A stretch of DNA of 64,000 bases from Phyllobacterium sp. 628 (GCF_014189505.1 NZ_CP050303.1:547709-611708), one strand, 5' to 3'; positions 53,727 to 62,745 are shown, counted from the first letter of the stretch. Program-made: numbers and translations. The notes: generated by a model from the letters alone, not told the origin.

Positions 53727-54158
53727 TTAAGGCCGGCTGGTCAGAAATAAAGTCCAATTATCAGATGACTGTGTATCCACTTCCTTGAATACGCCTCGCA
53801 AATGATTGCGCTGCCAGCAAGCGTCTTTGCCGATAATCTGAAACTTTTTCGTGTCGATACACAGGGTCACCCCGCCTTCAAGAAGAGGACGGCCCTGAAC
53901 ATCAATCGCGTGTACATAGATATAGCGGTTGGATAGCTTTGCCTTGATGACATCCGCGCAGCGGTTCGCGGCAATAGCCCACCAGCCCTCGGTACGCATT
54001 TCCCCCTCAGCCTGCTCACCAATGGCAACATTCGCGATATCGGCAGTCTGATTGCATACAGTAAATGCAGCCTGCGCCGTATTGGGCAGCAGAAAAAACA
54101 CGGGAGCGGCCAGAAATGCAGCAAGCCAGAGCCTTTTTCCGGCGTTGAAACACTGCAT
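53727..54158 (-). CDS. DUF1036 family exported protein
   Basis: Small secreted protein of 143 aa. MQCFNAGKRLWLAAFLAAPV then a PNTAQA site gives a clear Sec signal peptide (about 30 residues); ATG 54158 has GGAG 8 bases upstream and starts exactly at it. The mature domain has the DUF1036 pattern: FTVCNQTADIANVAIGEQ, TEGWWAIAANRCADVI, RYIYVHAID and the late KDACW. Cys pairs may form disulfides. DUF1036 proteins are common in alphaproteobacteria without known function. Position 50 bases upstream of pppA on the same strand suggests co-expression with the kinase/phosphatase pair. Confidence 0.8.
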   Translation of the reverse strand: MQCFNAGKRLWLAAFLAAPVFFLLPNTAQAAFTVCNQTADIANVAIGEQAEGEMRTEGWWAIAANRCADVIKAKLSNRYIYVHAIDVQGRPLLEGGVTLCIDTKKFQIIGKDACWQRNHLRGVFKEVDTQSSDNWTLFLTSRP

Positions 54159-54216
54159 TGCCCCGCTCCAGCCTTTTCGGCTCTTCCGATTTTGGTCTGT
54201 CATCAAAAAGATCCGC

Positions 54217-54259
54217 ATTCAAATAGCTATATTCTTGGTATCCAACACTTTATTTGAAT
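54217..54259. promoter_or_regulatory. Inverted repeat between the divergent DUF1036 and FHA genes
   Basis: ATTCAAATA (54217-54225) and TATTTGAAT (54251-54259) are perfect 9-base inverted copies, 25 bases apart, in the AT-rich 136-base gap. The spacing puts them on the same face of the helix at about three turns, as for a regulator dimer pair. Also possible is a simple hairpin. Confidence 0.4.
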
Positions 54260-54294
54260 AGTCTATGGTTAGACAAGAAATGCCGGAGAAGCGA

Positions 54295-55395
54295 ATGCGA
54301 CTTGTGCTGAGATTGGAGAATCGATCCTTGCATGGGGACGATATCATTCCGGAATTCGCATCGGACCGACGCACTTTCACCATAGGACGTGCCGAAGATG
54401 CCGACTGGTCATTGCCGGACCGGAGCCGTTTCGTTTCCACACAGCACTGCCGCATTTTTTATGAAGAAGAGCATTATTGGGTCGAAGACCTGTCTTCGAA
54501 CGGCTTGCTGGTCAACGGAGAAGAGCTGCAGAAAAGTGCGCGCCGCCTGTTGTCGGCAGGTGATCTTGTTGAAATCGGGGCCTATCAGCTCCGTGTATTC
54601 TTCGAGCAGGCGCAGCAGCATGACCCTGTTCTTAGCGCTGAAGAAACAGTTTTCATTCCACGCGGCGCTGATGGCCCGTTGCGGGAGATGGAAGACCGCA
54701 CCATGTTCCTTGGAGCGGTACAATCATTGCCTGCACCGGTAACCCGACCCATCATTGACCACCCCGAAAAATCAGCACCTGTCAAACCACGGCCGTCTGG
54801 CCGATCGGCAGGAGGCTCTCGGGAACGCTTCATCGAAAACTTTGCCAATGGAGCAGGTATTGATCCCGATGTTCTTGCGGGACGCCATGATGATGAATTT
54901 GCCGAACAATTGGGCGAAATCTTTCGGACCATCGTGCCCGGCCTGACCCAATTACTTACCGCACGGGCTCAGATGCGCGCACTCATCCGCAGTACGAAAC
55001 AAACTGTCCTTAAATCAAGCGGCAATAATCCGCTTAAGTTTATTCCGGAGCCGTCGGCGGCGGTTGGGGCTTTGTTTGCGGCGAACAAGCGCGAATATCT
55101 TGATGCGACAAGCAGCTTCAGCGAAGCGGTCACCGACCTCAGGCAGCACGAACAGGCGGTTTTTCAGGCGATGCAAACAGCGCTTTTCCGCCTGCTGAAT
55201 GAACTGTCGCCCGATGCTATCGAAACATCTGCGAAGAAGTCGTTTCTCTCCGGCAAAGGCGCTCACTGGACACGCTATGTCCAGGCCTGGAATGAACGCA
55301 ACGAGCCTTACGAGAATGGTATTCTCGATGTGTTTCTCCACTATTTCGGTGAAGCCTATGACGAGAAGATCGGTAAAGAGACTGCGGCAGACTGA
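54295..55395 (+). CDS. tagH: TagH-type FHA domain protein (ImpI/Fha)
   Basis: Cytoplasmic phosphothreonine-reader of 366 aa. The N-terminal FHA domain has FTIGRAEDADWSLPDRSRFV with STQHCRIF, then DLSSNGLLVNG, all key FHA residues. After a linker with Pro/Arg, the C-terminal ~200 residues are the T6SS FHA tail (GSRERFIENFANGAGIDPDV; NPLKFIPEPSAAVGALF; FLSGKGAHWTRYVQAWNERN). In other bacteria this protein binds PpkA-phosphorylated partners to switch on secretion. ATG 54295 follows GGAG by 6 bases; upstream ATGs at 54265 and 54280 are possible. Confidence 0.9.
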   Translation: MRLVLRLENRSLHGDDIIPEFASDRRTFTIGRAEDADWSLPDRSRFVSTQHCRIFYEEEHYWVEDLSSNGLLVNGEELQKSARRLLSAGDLVEIGAYQLRVFFEQAQQHDPVLSAEETVFIPRGADGPLREMEDRTMFLGAVQSLPAPVTRPIIDHPEKSAPVKPRPSGRSAGGSRERFIENFANGAGIDPDVLAGRHDDEFAEQLGEIFRTIVPGLTQLLTARAQMRALIRSTKQTVLKSSGNNPLKFIPEPSAAVGALFAANKREYLDATSSFSEAVTDLRQHEQAVFQAMQTALFRLLNELSPDAIETSAKKSFLSGKGAHWTRYVQAWNERNEPYENGILDVFLHYFGEAYDEKIGKETAAD

Positions 55396-55404
55396 CGGCG
55401 CGGA

Positions 55405-57099
55405 TCAACCCTGCAGTTTGGCCAGGATCGTATCAATCGCCGAGCTATAGGCCCGGAAACGCGCTGCCTTGATCCGCGCTTCCCGATATACCGGAGAAAC
55501 TTGCGCGCCACCCTGCCCTGACATTTTGCGATTGGACCAATCGATAATCCAGCCGGCCGTTTTGCCATAAAGAAAAGGATTTGCGCCGAAAACCGACGGG
55601 TCGAGCAGCGTACTCAATTGCGCTTCCGATGATGCGGTGAGAACTGATACAGCTCCGCCTCCGCCAAGAAAATGAGCGAGATAGAGATTACCGGCGGTTC
55701 CCGCAATTCCTGAAGCCTTGAGCGTGGCCTCATTTTCATTGGCGAGATTCATTACCATTTCTGTTGCCAGTGTCGGATCGGATTTCAGCGCCAGCAACTC
55801 ATTCACACTCATCTTCGAGACGAGATCAGCTCTGTATGATCCCATCATTCGCAGCCAGGTACTGTTGATGAACTGTCCTAAACCACTTGCCGATGAGAGC
55901 GGGTTTGCAGCATTCGGATTGCCGCCGCTTTCAACATGGATGATGCGCTGGACAAGTTTTTCCGCCTCGCCATCAAGACCGATTTCGCTATATCCATAAC
56001 CCAGAGGATCAACCAGTCCGCCATTGGCCATCAGCTCGAAATGCAGATGTGGCCCGGTACTCTGACCTGTGGAACCGACGAACCCAATGACCTGCCCGGC
56101 TTTGACAACTTTGCCCACTATTATACCGGTCGCAAATCCCTGAAGGTGCGCATAATGCGTTTCGCGGTTTCCAGCATGGCTGATCTTGATGAAGTTGCCA
56201 AAGTTTCCATTGGAACCCGCAAATGAAACCGTACCATCGAAAGATGCATAAACCGGCGTACCGGCCGGTGCTGACCAATCGACACCCTCATGAAACTTCA
56301 CAGAGCCAAGGATAGGGTGCACACGCGGACCAAACCCCGAACGGAACACACCCTTCACGGGCAGGATAAAACCTTCTGCGCCCCCAAGGCCTGATGTTGT
56401 GTCATCTTCCGTCATGCAGGAATAGTCGCCGCCGCGCTCCGGCCGCAGCAGATAACATTTCAGCGTTTCACTGCCGCGCCGGATCGAAACATAGAGAACG
56501 CGCCCGCTTTCACTGGTCTCATCGCGCGGCGTATCGGAATAAAGCAGGGATACCTTGTCTTCAGGGGAAATAAACTTCCCCAGATCATAAAGACGCGACA
56601 TCCGCATGATGGCTTCGGTTATAACATTGGCTGGGATGTCATTGCGGATGCCAGCACTGTAAATCCCATCCATGATGCGGAAACTCTGATCGAGTTTGGA
56701 AGTCTCGCCGCCATTGGCAAGATCGTTCCAGCTTTCGCCTTTCCACGGATCATCAATCTTGAGATAGCTGCCATTATCCGCGCGGGCGACACTGCCGATC
56801 AATCCTTCGCTGCCGTAGAGTGATATTTGTACTGGAGCGGTGGTTTTGGCCTGCGCATCGACCATTCCTGTACGCCAGACGGCAAGATAGCCCGGCCGCA
56901 ACAGCTGAATATTCAGTGATTTTGCCACTGCTTCAGCAACACGGGCCGTTTCAACCGGTGTGGTGTGGCCGTCTTCGAGAACGTCCTTCACACTGCGCTC
57001 CGCCAGCACCTTTATGACGAACTGCTGATTTTGCAGACCACGCCGCTTTTCATCAACGATCTCGATATTGTTTGAACTTCCGGGTGACGATGCACCCAT
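55405..57099 (-). CDS. M23 peptidase plus lytic transglycosylase protein (enzymatic part)
   Basis: A 564-aa product with two cell-wall enzymes. The middle holds an M23 (LytM-type) zinc endopeptidase: SGFGPRVHPILGSVKFHEGV-D and GPHLHFEL carry the His/Asp zinc ligands. The C-terminal ~190 residues are an SLT lytic-transglycosylase domain, HVESGGNPNAANPLSSASGL then GQFINSTW, with its catalytic Glu. I start at ATG 57099, which has AAGGAG 9 bases upstream, but there is no signal peptide: the membrane anchor is encoded in another frame at 57012-57686, and the two probably belong to one protein (see findings). Role: opening peptidoglycan for the T6SS is likely by location; the enzymes themselves are clear. 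Confidence 0.85.
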   Translation of the reverse strand: MGASSPGSSNNIEIVDEKRRGLQNQQFVIKVLAERSVKDVLEDGHTTPVETARVAEAVAKSLNIQLLRPGYLAVWRTGMVDAQAKTTAPVQISLYGSEGLIGSVARADNGSYLKIDDPWKGESWNDLANGGETSKLDQSFRIMDGIYSAGIRNDIPANVITEAIMRMSRLYDLGKFISPEDKVSLLYSDTPRDETSESGRVLYVSIRRGSETLKCYLLRPERGGDYSCMTEDDTTSGLGGAEGFILPVKGVFRSGFGPRVHPILGSVKFHEGVDWSAPAGTPVYASFDGTVSFAGSNGNFGNFIKISHAGNRETHYAHLQGFATGIIVGKVVKAGQVIGFVGSTGQSTGPHLHFELMANGGLVDPLGYGYSEIGLDGEAEKLVQRIIHVESGGNPNAANPLSSASGLGQFINSTWLRMMGSYRADLVSKMSVNELLALKSDPTLATEMVMNLANENEATLKASGIAGTAGNLYLAHFLGGGGAVSVLTASSEAQLSTLLDPSVFGANPFLYGKTAGWIIDWSNRKMSGQGGAQVSPVYREARIKAARFRAYSSAIDTILAKLQG

Positions 57100-57686
57100 C
57101 TGTGCTGTCTCCTTGGGAGAAATCCCCCTTCCCAACCCGCATCGGATGAAGGACCTTCGCTAACAGGGGCAACTGTTCCGGCGTCTTGCGGGAGCGATAC
57201 CGGCGTTGCCGATACTTCCGGCGTAGACTGCATCAATGCGAAATCCTGCGGGGTCGCCGGAAGTGCAGTCATCAGTCTTACCGAGCTTGAGAGCATGGTG
57301 TCTGACACGAAATAGATCGGCCCATTGATTTCCGAACCGCTATTGTTCTTCTGGAACCGGATTTCGCTCTTGCGTGGTTTGGGCTTTTCATTGTTGACAG
57401 TTTGAAGCAGAAGCGCGTCACGCCGGTCATCGGTAGCAGTCAGTTCGAAATCGCCTTCTTTGCCTGCCGATTGAACTTCATCCTCCGGGATGACCAGCGT
57501 CTCATTTGTCAGGTCATCAGCCACGCCCATGAATTTGGGCAGATAGACAAAAGCGACCGCAATTCCAGCCGCAAACGTTGCAAACGCGAATACCTGTATC
57601 AGGCGGCGCAAATTCCGGCGCTGGCGTGCCAGTTTTTTGGCCAGCTTGAAATCCGGCATGACTGTGTGGAGAGGTTCTCCGGGCAT
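57012..57686 (-). CDS. Membrane-anchor part of the M23/SLT cell-wall hydrolase
   Basis: A 224-aa reading frame with a basic N-terminus (KLAKKLARQRRNLRRLIQ), one TM helix at about residues 29-52 (VFAFATFAAGIAVAFVYLP) and a periplasmic stretch with FELTATDDRRDALLLQT and GPIYFVSDTMLSSSVRLMTA. The last ~40 residues are basic, low in hydrophobicity and read in the wrong frame over the start of the peptidase gene; the family-like sequence stops at GWEGG (57129). Adding one G to the five-G run (minus strand) at 57124-57128 joins it to the M23 part. As encoded, it would be a truncated anchor. Confidence 0.75.
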   Translation of the reverse strand: MPGEPLHTVMPDFKLAKKLARQRRNLRRLIQVFAFATFAAGIAVAFVYLPKFMGVADDLTNETLVIPEDEVQSAGKEGDFELTATDDRRDALLLQTVNNEKPKPRKSEIRFQKNNSGSEINGPIYFVSDTMLSSSVRLMTALPATPQDFALMQSTPEVSATPVSLPQDAGTVAPVSEGPSSDAGWEGGFLPRRQHRWVHRHPEVQTISRSLMKSGVVCKISSSS

Positions 57687-57760
57687 TGGTCAGCCGTCAA
57701 TGGCAAGGAACGGCCCGAAAACTGACCTAATGGGTTCTGAATGAGTATCAGGTGAGAATG

Positions 57761-59166
57761 TCACCGGTAAACACCACCAATAAGACTGCCGCGGAGGCTT
57801 TTCTTCGGAGGAGCCGCAGGCGCTACAGTTGCAGGAGTGTAGGCACGCTGCGGGGCAGGTTCGCTATCTTGAATGCGCGTGGGGCGCGGCTTGGCCGGAA
57901 GGCGCGGACCAGGTTTGACAGGCGCTATCGCCTGACGCGGCGGCTGATAGAGGCAAACCACTGCGGGTTCGCGTTTAAGACTTTCATACAAAAACTGCGT
58001 CGGCCCCTTCTCGGACGACTTCATCTTTTTGGTCGTCCAGTAACGGTCCACTGCCTCTTGTGAACTTTCTCCCCAAGCTCCATCAACATCAGAAGTATAA
58101 CAGCCAAGCCGCTGCAGTTCTGTCTGCACGCCCGATACCAGATCTTCCGGTCCGAAAATTGCAGCCGGTGCTTCCGGCATATAGATAACGGAGTTTCCCC
58201 CGTCTGCGGATCGATCATTGATGGATAGGCAAGACCACCTTGCGGTTCCGTTGTTAGATTACCCGTCGGCGGTTGTGTCGCGCCTTCAACATTGGTTCGG
58301 CGGGTCAGGCCCTGATCGGCATTTACCGAAGATGGATCAACGGAGGCAAACTGCTCGCCTTTGGCTGCCGGTGTCTGCGCAGAAAAATAAAACTGCTCCT
58401 TCAACGACGACTGGTCCCACGGTATCTGCCGCGACAGCGTTGCCTTCTGAACGTCGTTGCGAACCTTGATCATCAGGTCAGAGATACTGAGACCGGGGGT
58501 CCTCATGTGATCGATAAGCGCTTTGGTAAAGGGACTAAATGAGCTTTTGCCATCATAACTGATATTGCCGGGCTGTGTGGCAAACGCAACAAACACCCCG
58601 GCACCCGCAGTAACCTGCGCAAGACCGGCATTCACCGAACCGCCACCCGGCAAGGGATTGTTACGGCAGGCGTCAAGGAAAACAATTGTCTGACGGTTCC
58701 GCTGCTGCACCTCGCCAATGACCTTATCGAGACTGATGGTTTCATCAGCAATTTTCGACCGGTCGTTCAATTGCGCGTCAATGGGCACCAGGTAATTGAC
58801 ACCGTTCAACTGAAATCCGTGACCGGAGAAATAGACAAGCGCCACATCGGCGGTTTCAGCCTGCGTCTTGAACTCTTCGAATATCCGGTTGAATTCTGCT
58901 CGGGTGGTGTCATTAGCGGGAAACACGTCAAAACCCTGATCACGCAGAGCTGCAGATATACCTGCGGCGTCATTGGCCGGATTGACGAGTTTTTCCACAT
59001 TCTGATAATTCGCATTGCCAACCACAAGAGCAATGCGCTTGTGCCCGCTGACGGCGACAATCTCCGCACGAGCCATTTGCCCGGCAAGCAAAAACGCAAG
59101 ACAAATCAATCCAGCGCGGAGCACGCACTGAAAAAATTGTCTGATGTTTTTCGCGTCAGGAGTCAC
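57761..59166 (-). pseudogene. Caspase-like (peptidase C14) exported protein, apparent frameshift before its C-terminal domain
   Basis: Read from 59166: signal peptide (LICLAFLLAGQMARA, cut near residue 34), then a caspase domain with the catalytic dyad His in YFSGHGFQLNG and Cys in VFLDACRNNP, and a low-complexity linker to residue ~330. The frame then yields 50 atypical residues to a stop at 58021. The other frame, from 58196 to 57761, encodes a peptidoglycan-binding-like unit (VQTELQRLGCYTSDVDGAWG) and a Pro/Ala/Arg-rich tail. One extra G in the five-G run at 58197-58201 fuses them smoothly (DPQTGGNSVIYMPE). The caspase domain itself is intact. Function in the T6SS is unknown. Confidence 0.82.
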
Positions 59167-59394
59167 TTGACTGTCTCTTCAGCTGATTGGGCTAGACCAG
59201 ACGGGTTTTGTCCAGTTTACTCCCGGTTATGATCTCACCATTCGCAGATCAATTCTGGATGCCAAAAAATAACCTATTTCTCACTCTGCTTGCAACTACC
59301 TTGTATCGGAGACTAAAGTTACAACGCTTGAATATTGTCCCTCAACCCGACAAACAAAACCATACACTACCATTGCTACTTGCAGGAATAACGC

Positions 59395-60751
59395 ATGCAG
59401 AATCGAACTTCAGGCTCTGAACAATCCCAACGACACGTCATTCAGCGGCTCGGCGATCGTTCAGGACGCTCGTTTTACGATTGGACGAGGCGAAAGCTGC
59501 AGTTGGGTGATCAAAGACAGCCGCCGCGTCGTTTCCAAGCTTCATTGCATGCTTGAACAACGCGATGATGGCATTTTTCTGATCGATAAAAGCACGAATG
59601 GCGTCAGCGTCGGTGGAATTGCTGTCGACCGCCAGTATGGGCAACGTCTGTCAGACGGCGATACGATCGAAATTGCGGATTATCGTTTCAAGCTTTCGAT
59701 CCAGAAGTCCGGTGCAAGACGGGATCAGCCGCAAGTTAGCAGTACGGATTTGCTTGGAGGTCCAAGCCTCACATCGATTCTGTCGGATATTGCGCCCGGC
59801 GGCGTCAGCGCAACAAGCAAACTTCCCGGCGAAAGCCATGACGAACTTTTCGACGGCCCGGCAAAACCGGCTTCCCGCGAAGCACTTGGCGCAACGGACG
59901 TTGGCTGGGATGGTCCTCCCGTAACAGAAGTGGACATTATTAAACCTTATCAGGTCAGCCGCCCATCGGCGCTCGCGGACAGGATTGAACAGACACCCAC
60001 CGCCAATTCATTGTTTGATCTGCCGGTTGTTCGGCCAATTCTCCCCGATAACTGGGATAGTGACGATGACGAGCCAAGTGCGCCGCAGCCATCCGCGCCT
60101 CCTGTCGTCCGTCGTGTGCCCCAACAACAGTTCGTGCCCACGCCAACGCCGCACCCCTCTCCCAGTACTCCGCCCGTGGCCGCACCCGCTGCACCTTCAG
60201 ACTCCGCACTTTTAAAAGCCTTCCTTGAAGGCGCCGGGCTGGAATCTCTGCCGTCACCCGATATGGATCCCGAACACCTCATGCGAAAAGCCGGGACCGT
60301 TCTTCGAATCGCGTTTGCAGAGCTTTACGAGATGCATGTCGCAAAAAACGCCTCGGCAGCGCGACTGGAGCTTGAAGGTATCGTAAGCGAAACACCCTGG
60401 ATTTTCTCGCTGGCAGGGCAAAAGAACGACCAGTTGATGGATAGCATTCTCGAGTTCATTGGCGACGGGGAATCAACTGACGTGAAGCTGATTGAACGGG
60501 ATTTCCAGTCGATTACCAATTATCAGACGGCGCTGTCAGCGGCGGTTCTTGACTTCATCGGCGAAGTTCAACAGGCAATCGATCCCGCAATGCTTTCAAA
60601 CAGAACAAAGGCAAAAGCCATCCCCGCCTTGCGTAAAGCGGCGCTTTGGGATGAATTCCTGGCGTCAACCACAATTTTCGATGGACAACAAACCGGCAAG
60701 CCCAAGCCTGCACTCATGAAACTACTGCGCAAATTCTTTCCCCACTCCTAA
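59395..60751 (+). CDS. Second T6SS FHA domain protein, out of frame at its first codon
   Basis: About 450 residues. The FHA domain needs the frame RIELQALNNPNDTS...ARFTIGRGESCSWVIKDSRR, followed by VVSKLHC and DKSTNGVSVGG. That frame has no ATG, GTG or TTG upstream of the FHA start strand. The ATG at 59395, which has AGGA seven bases upstream, lies one base out: dropping one base of CAG at 59398-59400 gives MRIELQALN. A GTG at 59507 keeps the stop but loses half of the FHA fold. The C-terminal half (FLEGAGLESLPSPDMDPEHL) matches the helical tail of T6SS FHA proteins. Proline-rich linker near residues 190-230. Confidence 0.8.
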
Positions 60752-60863
60752 ACCTTCACGATCAAGATTACGTTGACGTGATGCTGTGTTATCTGCAAGT
60801 TACAACTCGGTTTACTACCTTGGAATGGGCAAGCGTCTAACGACAGAATATTGGGAGATTAGT

Positions 60864-61382
60864 ATGCGTTTTGAAGCGCTTGAGCTATTTGTAACTTTCC
60901 GTAACCGCTCCTTGTCTCAACGCCATGCTTTTCTGGCTGTCACAGCGGCAGCAGGACTCTTCCTGTCGGCATGCACATCGACACCGGAGGTGACAGGTCC
61001 GAAGTATCAGGAGCCGATTGCTGCAACTGTTTCGGCCAGCGGGAATGCAAACCCGTCTCCATCGGGCTCGGCCACCCCGACTGCGGTGGAAATCTTCGTC
61101 TTGAAATCACCGGGCCGGTTCCAGTCGCTGGATTATTTTCAGTTGAAAGGCGGCAGCGCCCTTGGTGATGATCTGGTCGAGCGCAAGACGGTATCCGTGC
61201 GGCCAGGCGAGTCTGCCCAGCTAACGATTAACCCCGGGACCGAAGGCGCCTATGCGGGCGTGATTGCCGGCTTCCGTGATATCGAGAATGCGCGTTGGCG
61301 CGCGCTGACGCCGGTTACCGGCATGAGCCGCCTCAACATTTCAGTCGGAAAGCTCTCCGTCAGCGCATCTGCTGGCAAATAA
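60864..61382 (+). CDS. tssJ: TssJ (SciN/VasD), T6SS outer-membrane lipoprotein
   Basis: Lipoprotein of 172 aa that anchors the TssL-TssM complex to the outer membrane. A type II signal peptide ends in the lipobox LSAC (hydrophobic TAAAGLFLSAC), so the mature N-terminal Cys is about residue 39. The core has VEIFVLKSPGRFQSLDYFQL and GRPGESAQL-type VRPGESAQLTINPGTE, characteristic of SciN. ATG 60864 has GGAG six bases upstream; earlier in-frame codons are unlikely. 112 bases separate it from the FHA gene, 18 from tssK. The signal peptide has an unusually long basic N-region (~23 residues). Confidence 0.9.
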   Translation: MRFEALELFVTFRNRSLSQRHAFLAVTAAAGLFLSACTSTPEVTGPKYQEPIAATVSASGNANPSPSGSATPTAVEIFVLKSPGRFQSLDYFQLKGGSALGDDLVERKTVSVRPGESAQLTINPGTEGAYAGVIAGFRDIENARWRALTPVTGMSRLNISVGKLSVSASAGK

Positions 61383-61400
61383 CCCTTACGGTGTTTTTTG

Positions 61401-62741
61401 ATGGAACATGACAATCGCGTCGTCTGGTCGGAAGGCATGTTCCTTCGGGTTCAGCATTTTCAGCAGCAGGACCGCTGGACGGAAAGGCTTGTCAAATCGG
61501 CAGTGCGGGAACTCGTCAAGTTTCCCTGGGGAATTTCCCGCATAACGATCAATGAACAGCTTCTGGGCAATGGCATGTTCGCCTTGTCGAGTGTGCGCGG
61601 CGTTATGCCGGACGGCAGCATTTTTGAAGCGCCCGGCCCCGTGGATCTACCGGCACCGCTGCGGCTGGAAGAAGGCACAAAGAACGTTTTTGTTTATCTC
61701 TGCCTGCCTATGCAGCAACCCGGACTCGCCGAAATCGGCGGGGAAGCTGCAACACCGGGCCGCAATATTCGTTATGCGCGCCAGAAATATGAAGTGCAGG
61801 ACACCAACGAAGGCAGCTCCATTTCCGCCTTGCTTGACGTCGGCCGCTTTCGCCTGACCTTCCTTTTGTCCGATGAAGAGCTGGCTGGCTATGACCGCAT
61901 TGCCGTCGCACGCATCGTCGAGGTCAGGCAGGATCAATCGGTTGTCCTTGACGAAACATTTATCGCTCCATCGATCAATTGTGCTGCCCAGCTTCAGCTG
62001 GAAAATATCGTAACCGAGATTCTCGGTATCATGTCTCACCGGGCGGAAGCCATTGCCGATCGTATGGGCGACCCATCCATTCGCGGTACGGCGGAAGTCT
62101 CGGATTTTCAGTTTCTGCAGGTTCTCAATCGCAACGAGGCTGTATTCCGGCATCACCGTGAAAACCTGAGTTCACTTCACCCGGAGACACTTTATGTATT
62201 GTGTGCCCAGCTTGCGGGCGAACTCTCAACCTTCACCAAGGAGCGGCGGCGCGGATCGGTTTTCCCCGGTTACCGTCATCTTGATCTGAGGGGCTCGTTC
62301 GATCCGGTTCTGTTCGATCTGCGTGAATCGCTCTCGTCGGTGCTTGAGCGCTCTGCGATTGAAATTCCGCTGGATGAACGCAAGCATGGCGTTCGGGTCG
62401 GAACTATCACCGATCGCAGCCTTTTGGTGGGCAGTGGTTTTGTGCTGGCTGTACGGTGCGACATGCCGTCGGAAGCACTCCGCAGCACCTTGCCCCGCCA
62501 GATCAAGGTTGGCCCGGTCGAACGCATCGCCGAACTCGTCAATGTCGCGCTGCCCGGCATCGCCGTGCGTCCGCTGCCGGTTGCACCGCGCCAACTGCCT
62601 TATCGACCGGGAACCAGCTATTTCGAACTCGACCGTGACGGCGCATTGTGGAAGCAACTCAGCACGTCAGGTGCCATAGCAATGCATCTGGCCGGTGATT
62701 TCCCGTCCATTGAGTTTGAACTCTGGGCGATAAAGTCGTGA
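61401..62741 (+). CDS. tssK: TssK (ImpJ/VasE), T6SS baseplate-membrane connector
   Basis: Trimeric cytoplasmic connector of 446 aa between baseplate and membrane complex. The signature MEHDNRVVWSEGMFLRVQHF followed by QQQDRW is at the N-terminus; later FEAPGPVDLPAPLRLEEGTK, and DLRGSFDPVLFDLRESLSSV, all typical. The start is ATG 61401; a TTG one codon earlier is less likely. It ends 4 bases before the tssL start. No defect is visible. Confidence 0.95.
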   Translation: MEHDNRVVWSEGMFLRVQHFQQQDRWTERLVKSAVRELVKFPWGISRITINEQLLGNGMFALSSVRGVMPDGSIFEAPGPVDLPAPLRLEEGTKNVFVYLCLPMQQPGLAEIGGEAATPGRNIRYARQKYEVQDTNEGSSISALLDVGRFRLTFLLSDEELAGYDRIAVARIVEVRQDQSVVLDETFIAPSINCAAQLQLENIVTEILGIMSHRAEAIADRMGDPSIRGTAEVSDFQFLQVLNRNEAVFRHHRENLSSLHPETLYVLCAQLAGELSTFTKERRRGSVFPGYRHLDLRGSFDPVLFDLRESLSSVLERSAIEIPLDERKHGVRVGTITDRSLLVGSGFVLAVRCDMPSEALRSTLPRQIKVGPVERIAELVNVALPGIAVRPLPVAPRQLPYRPGTSYFELDRDGALWKQLSTSGAIAMHLAGDFPSIEFELWAIKS

Positions 62742-62745
62742 TGTC

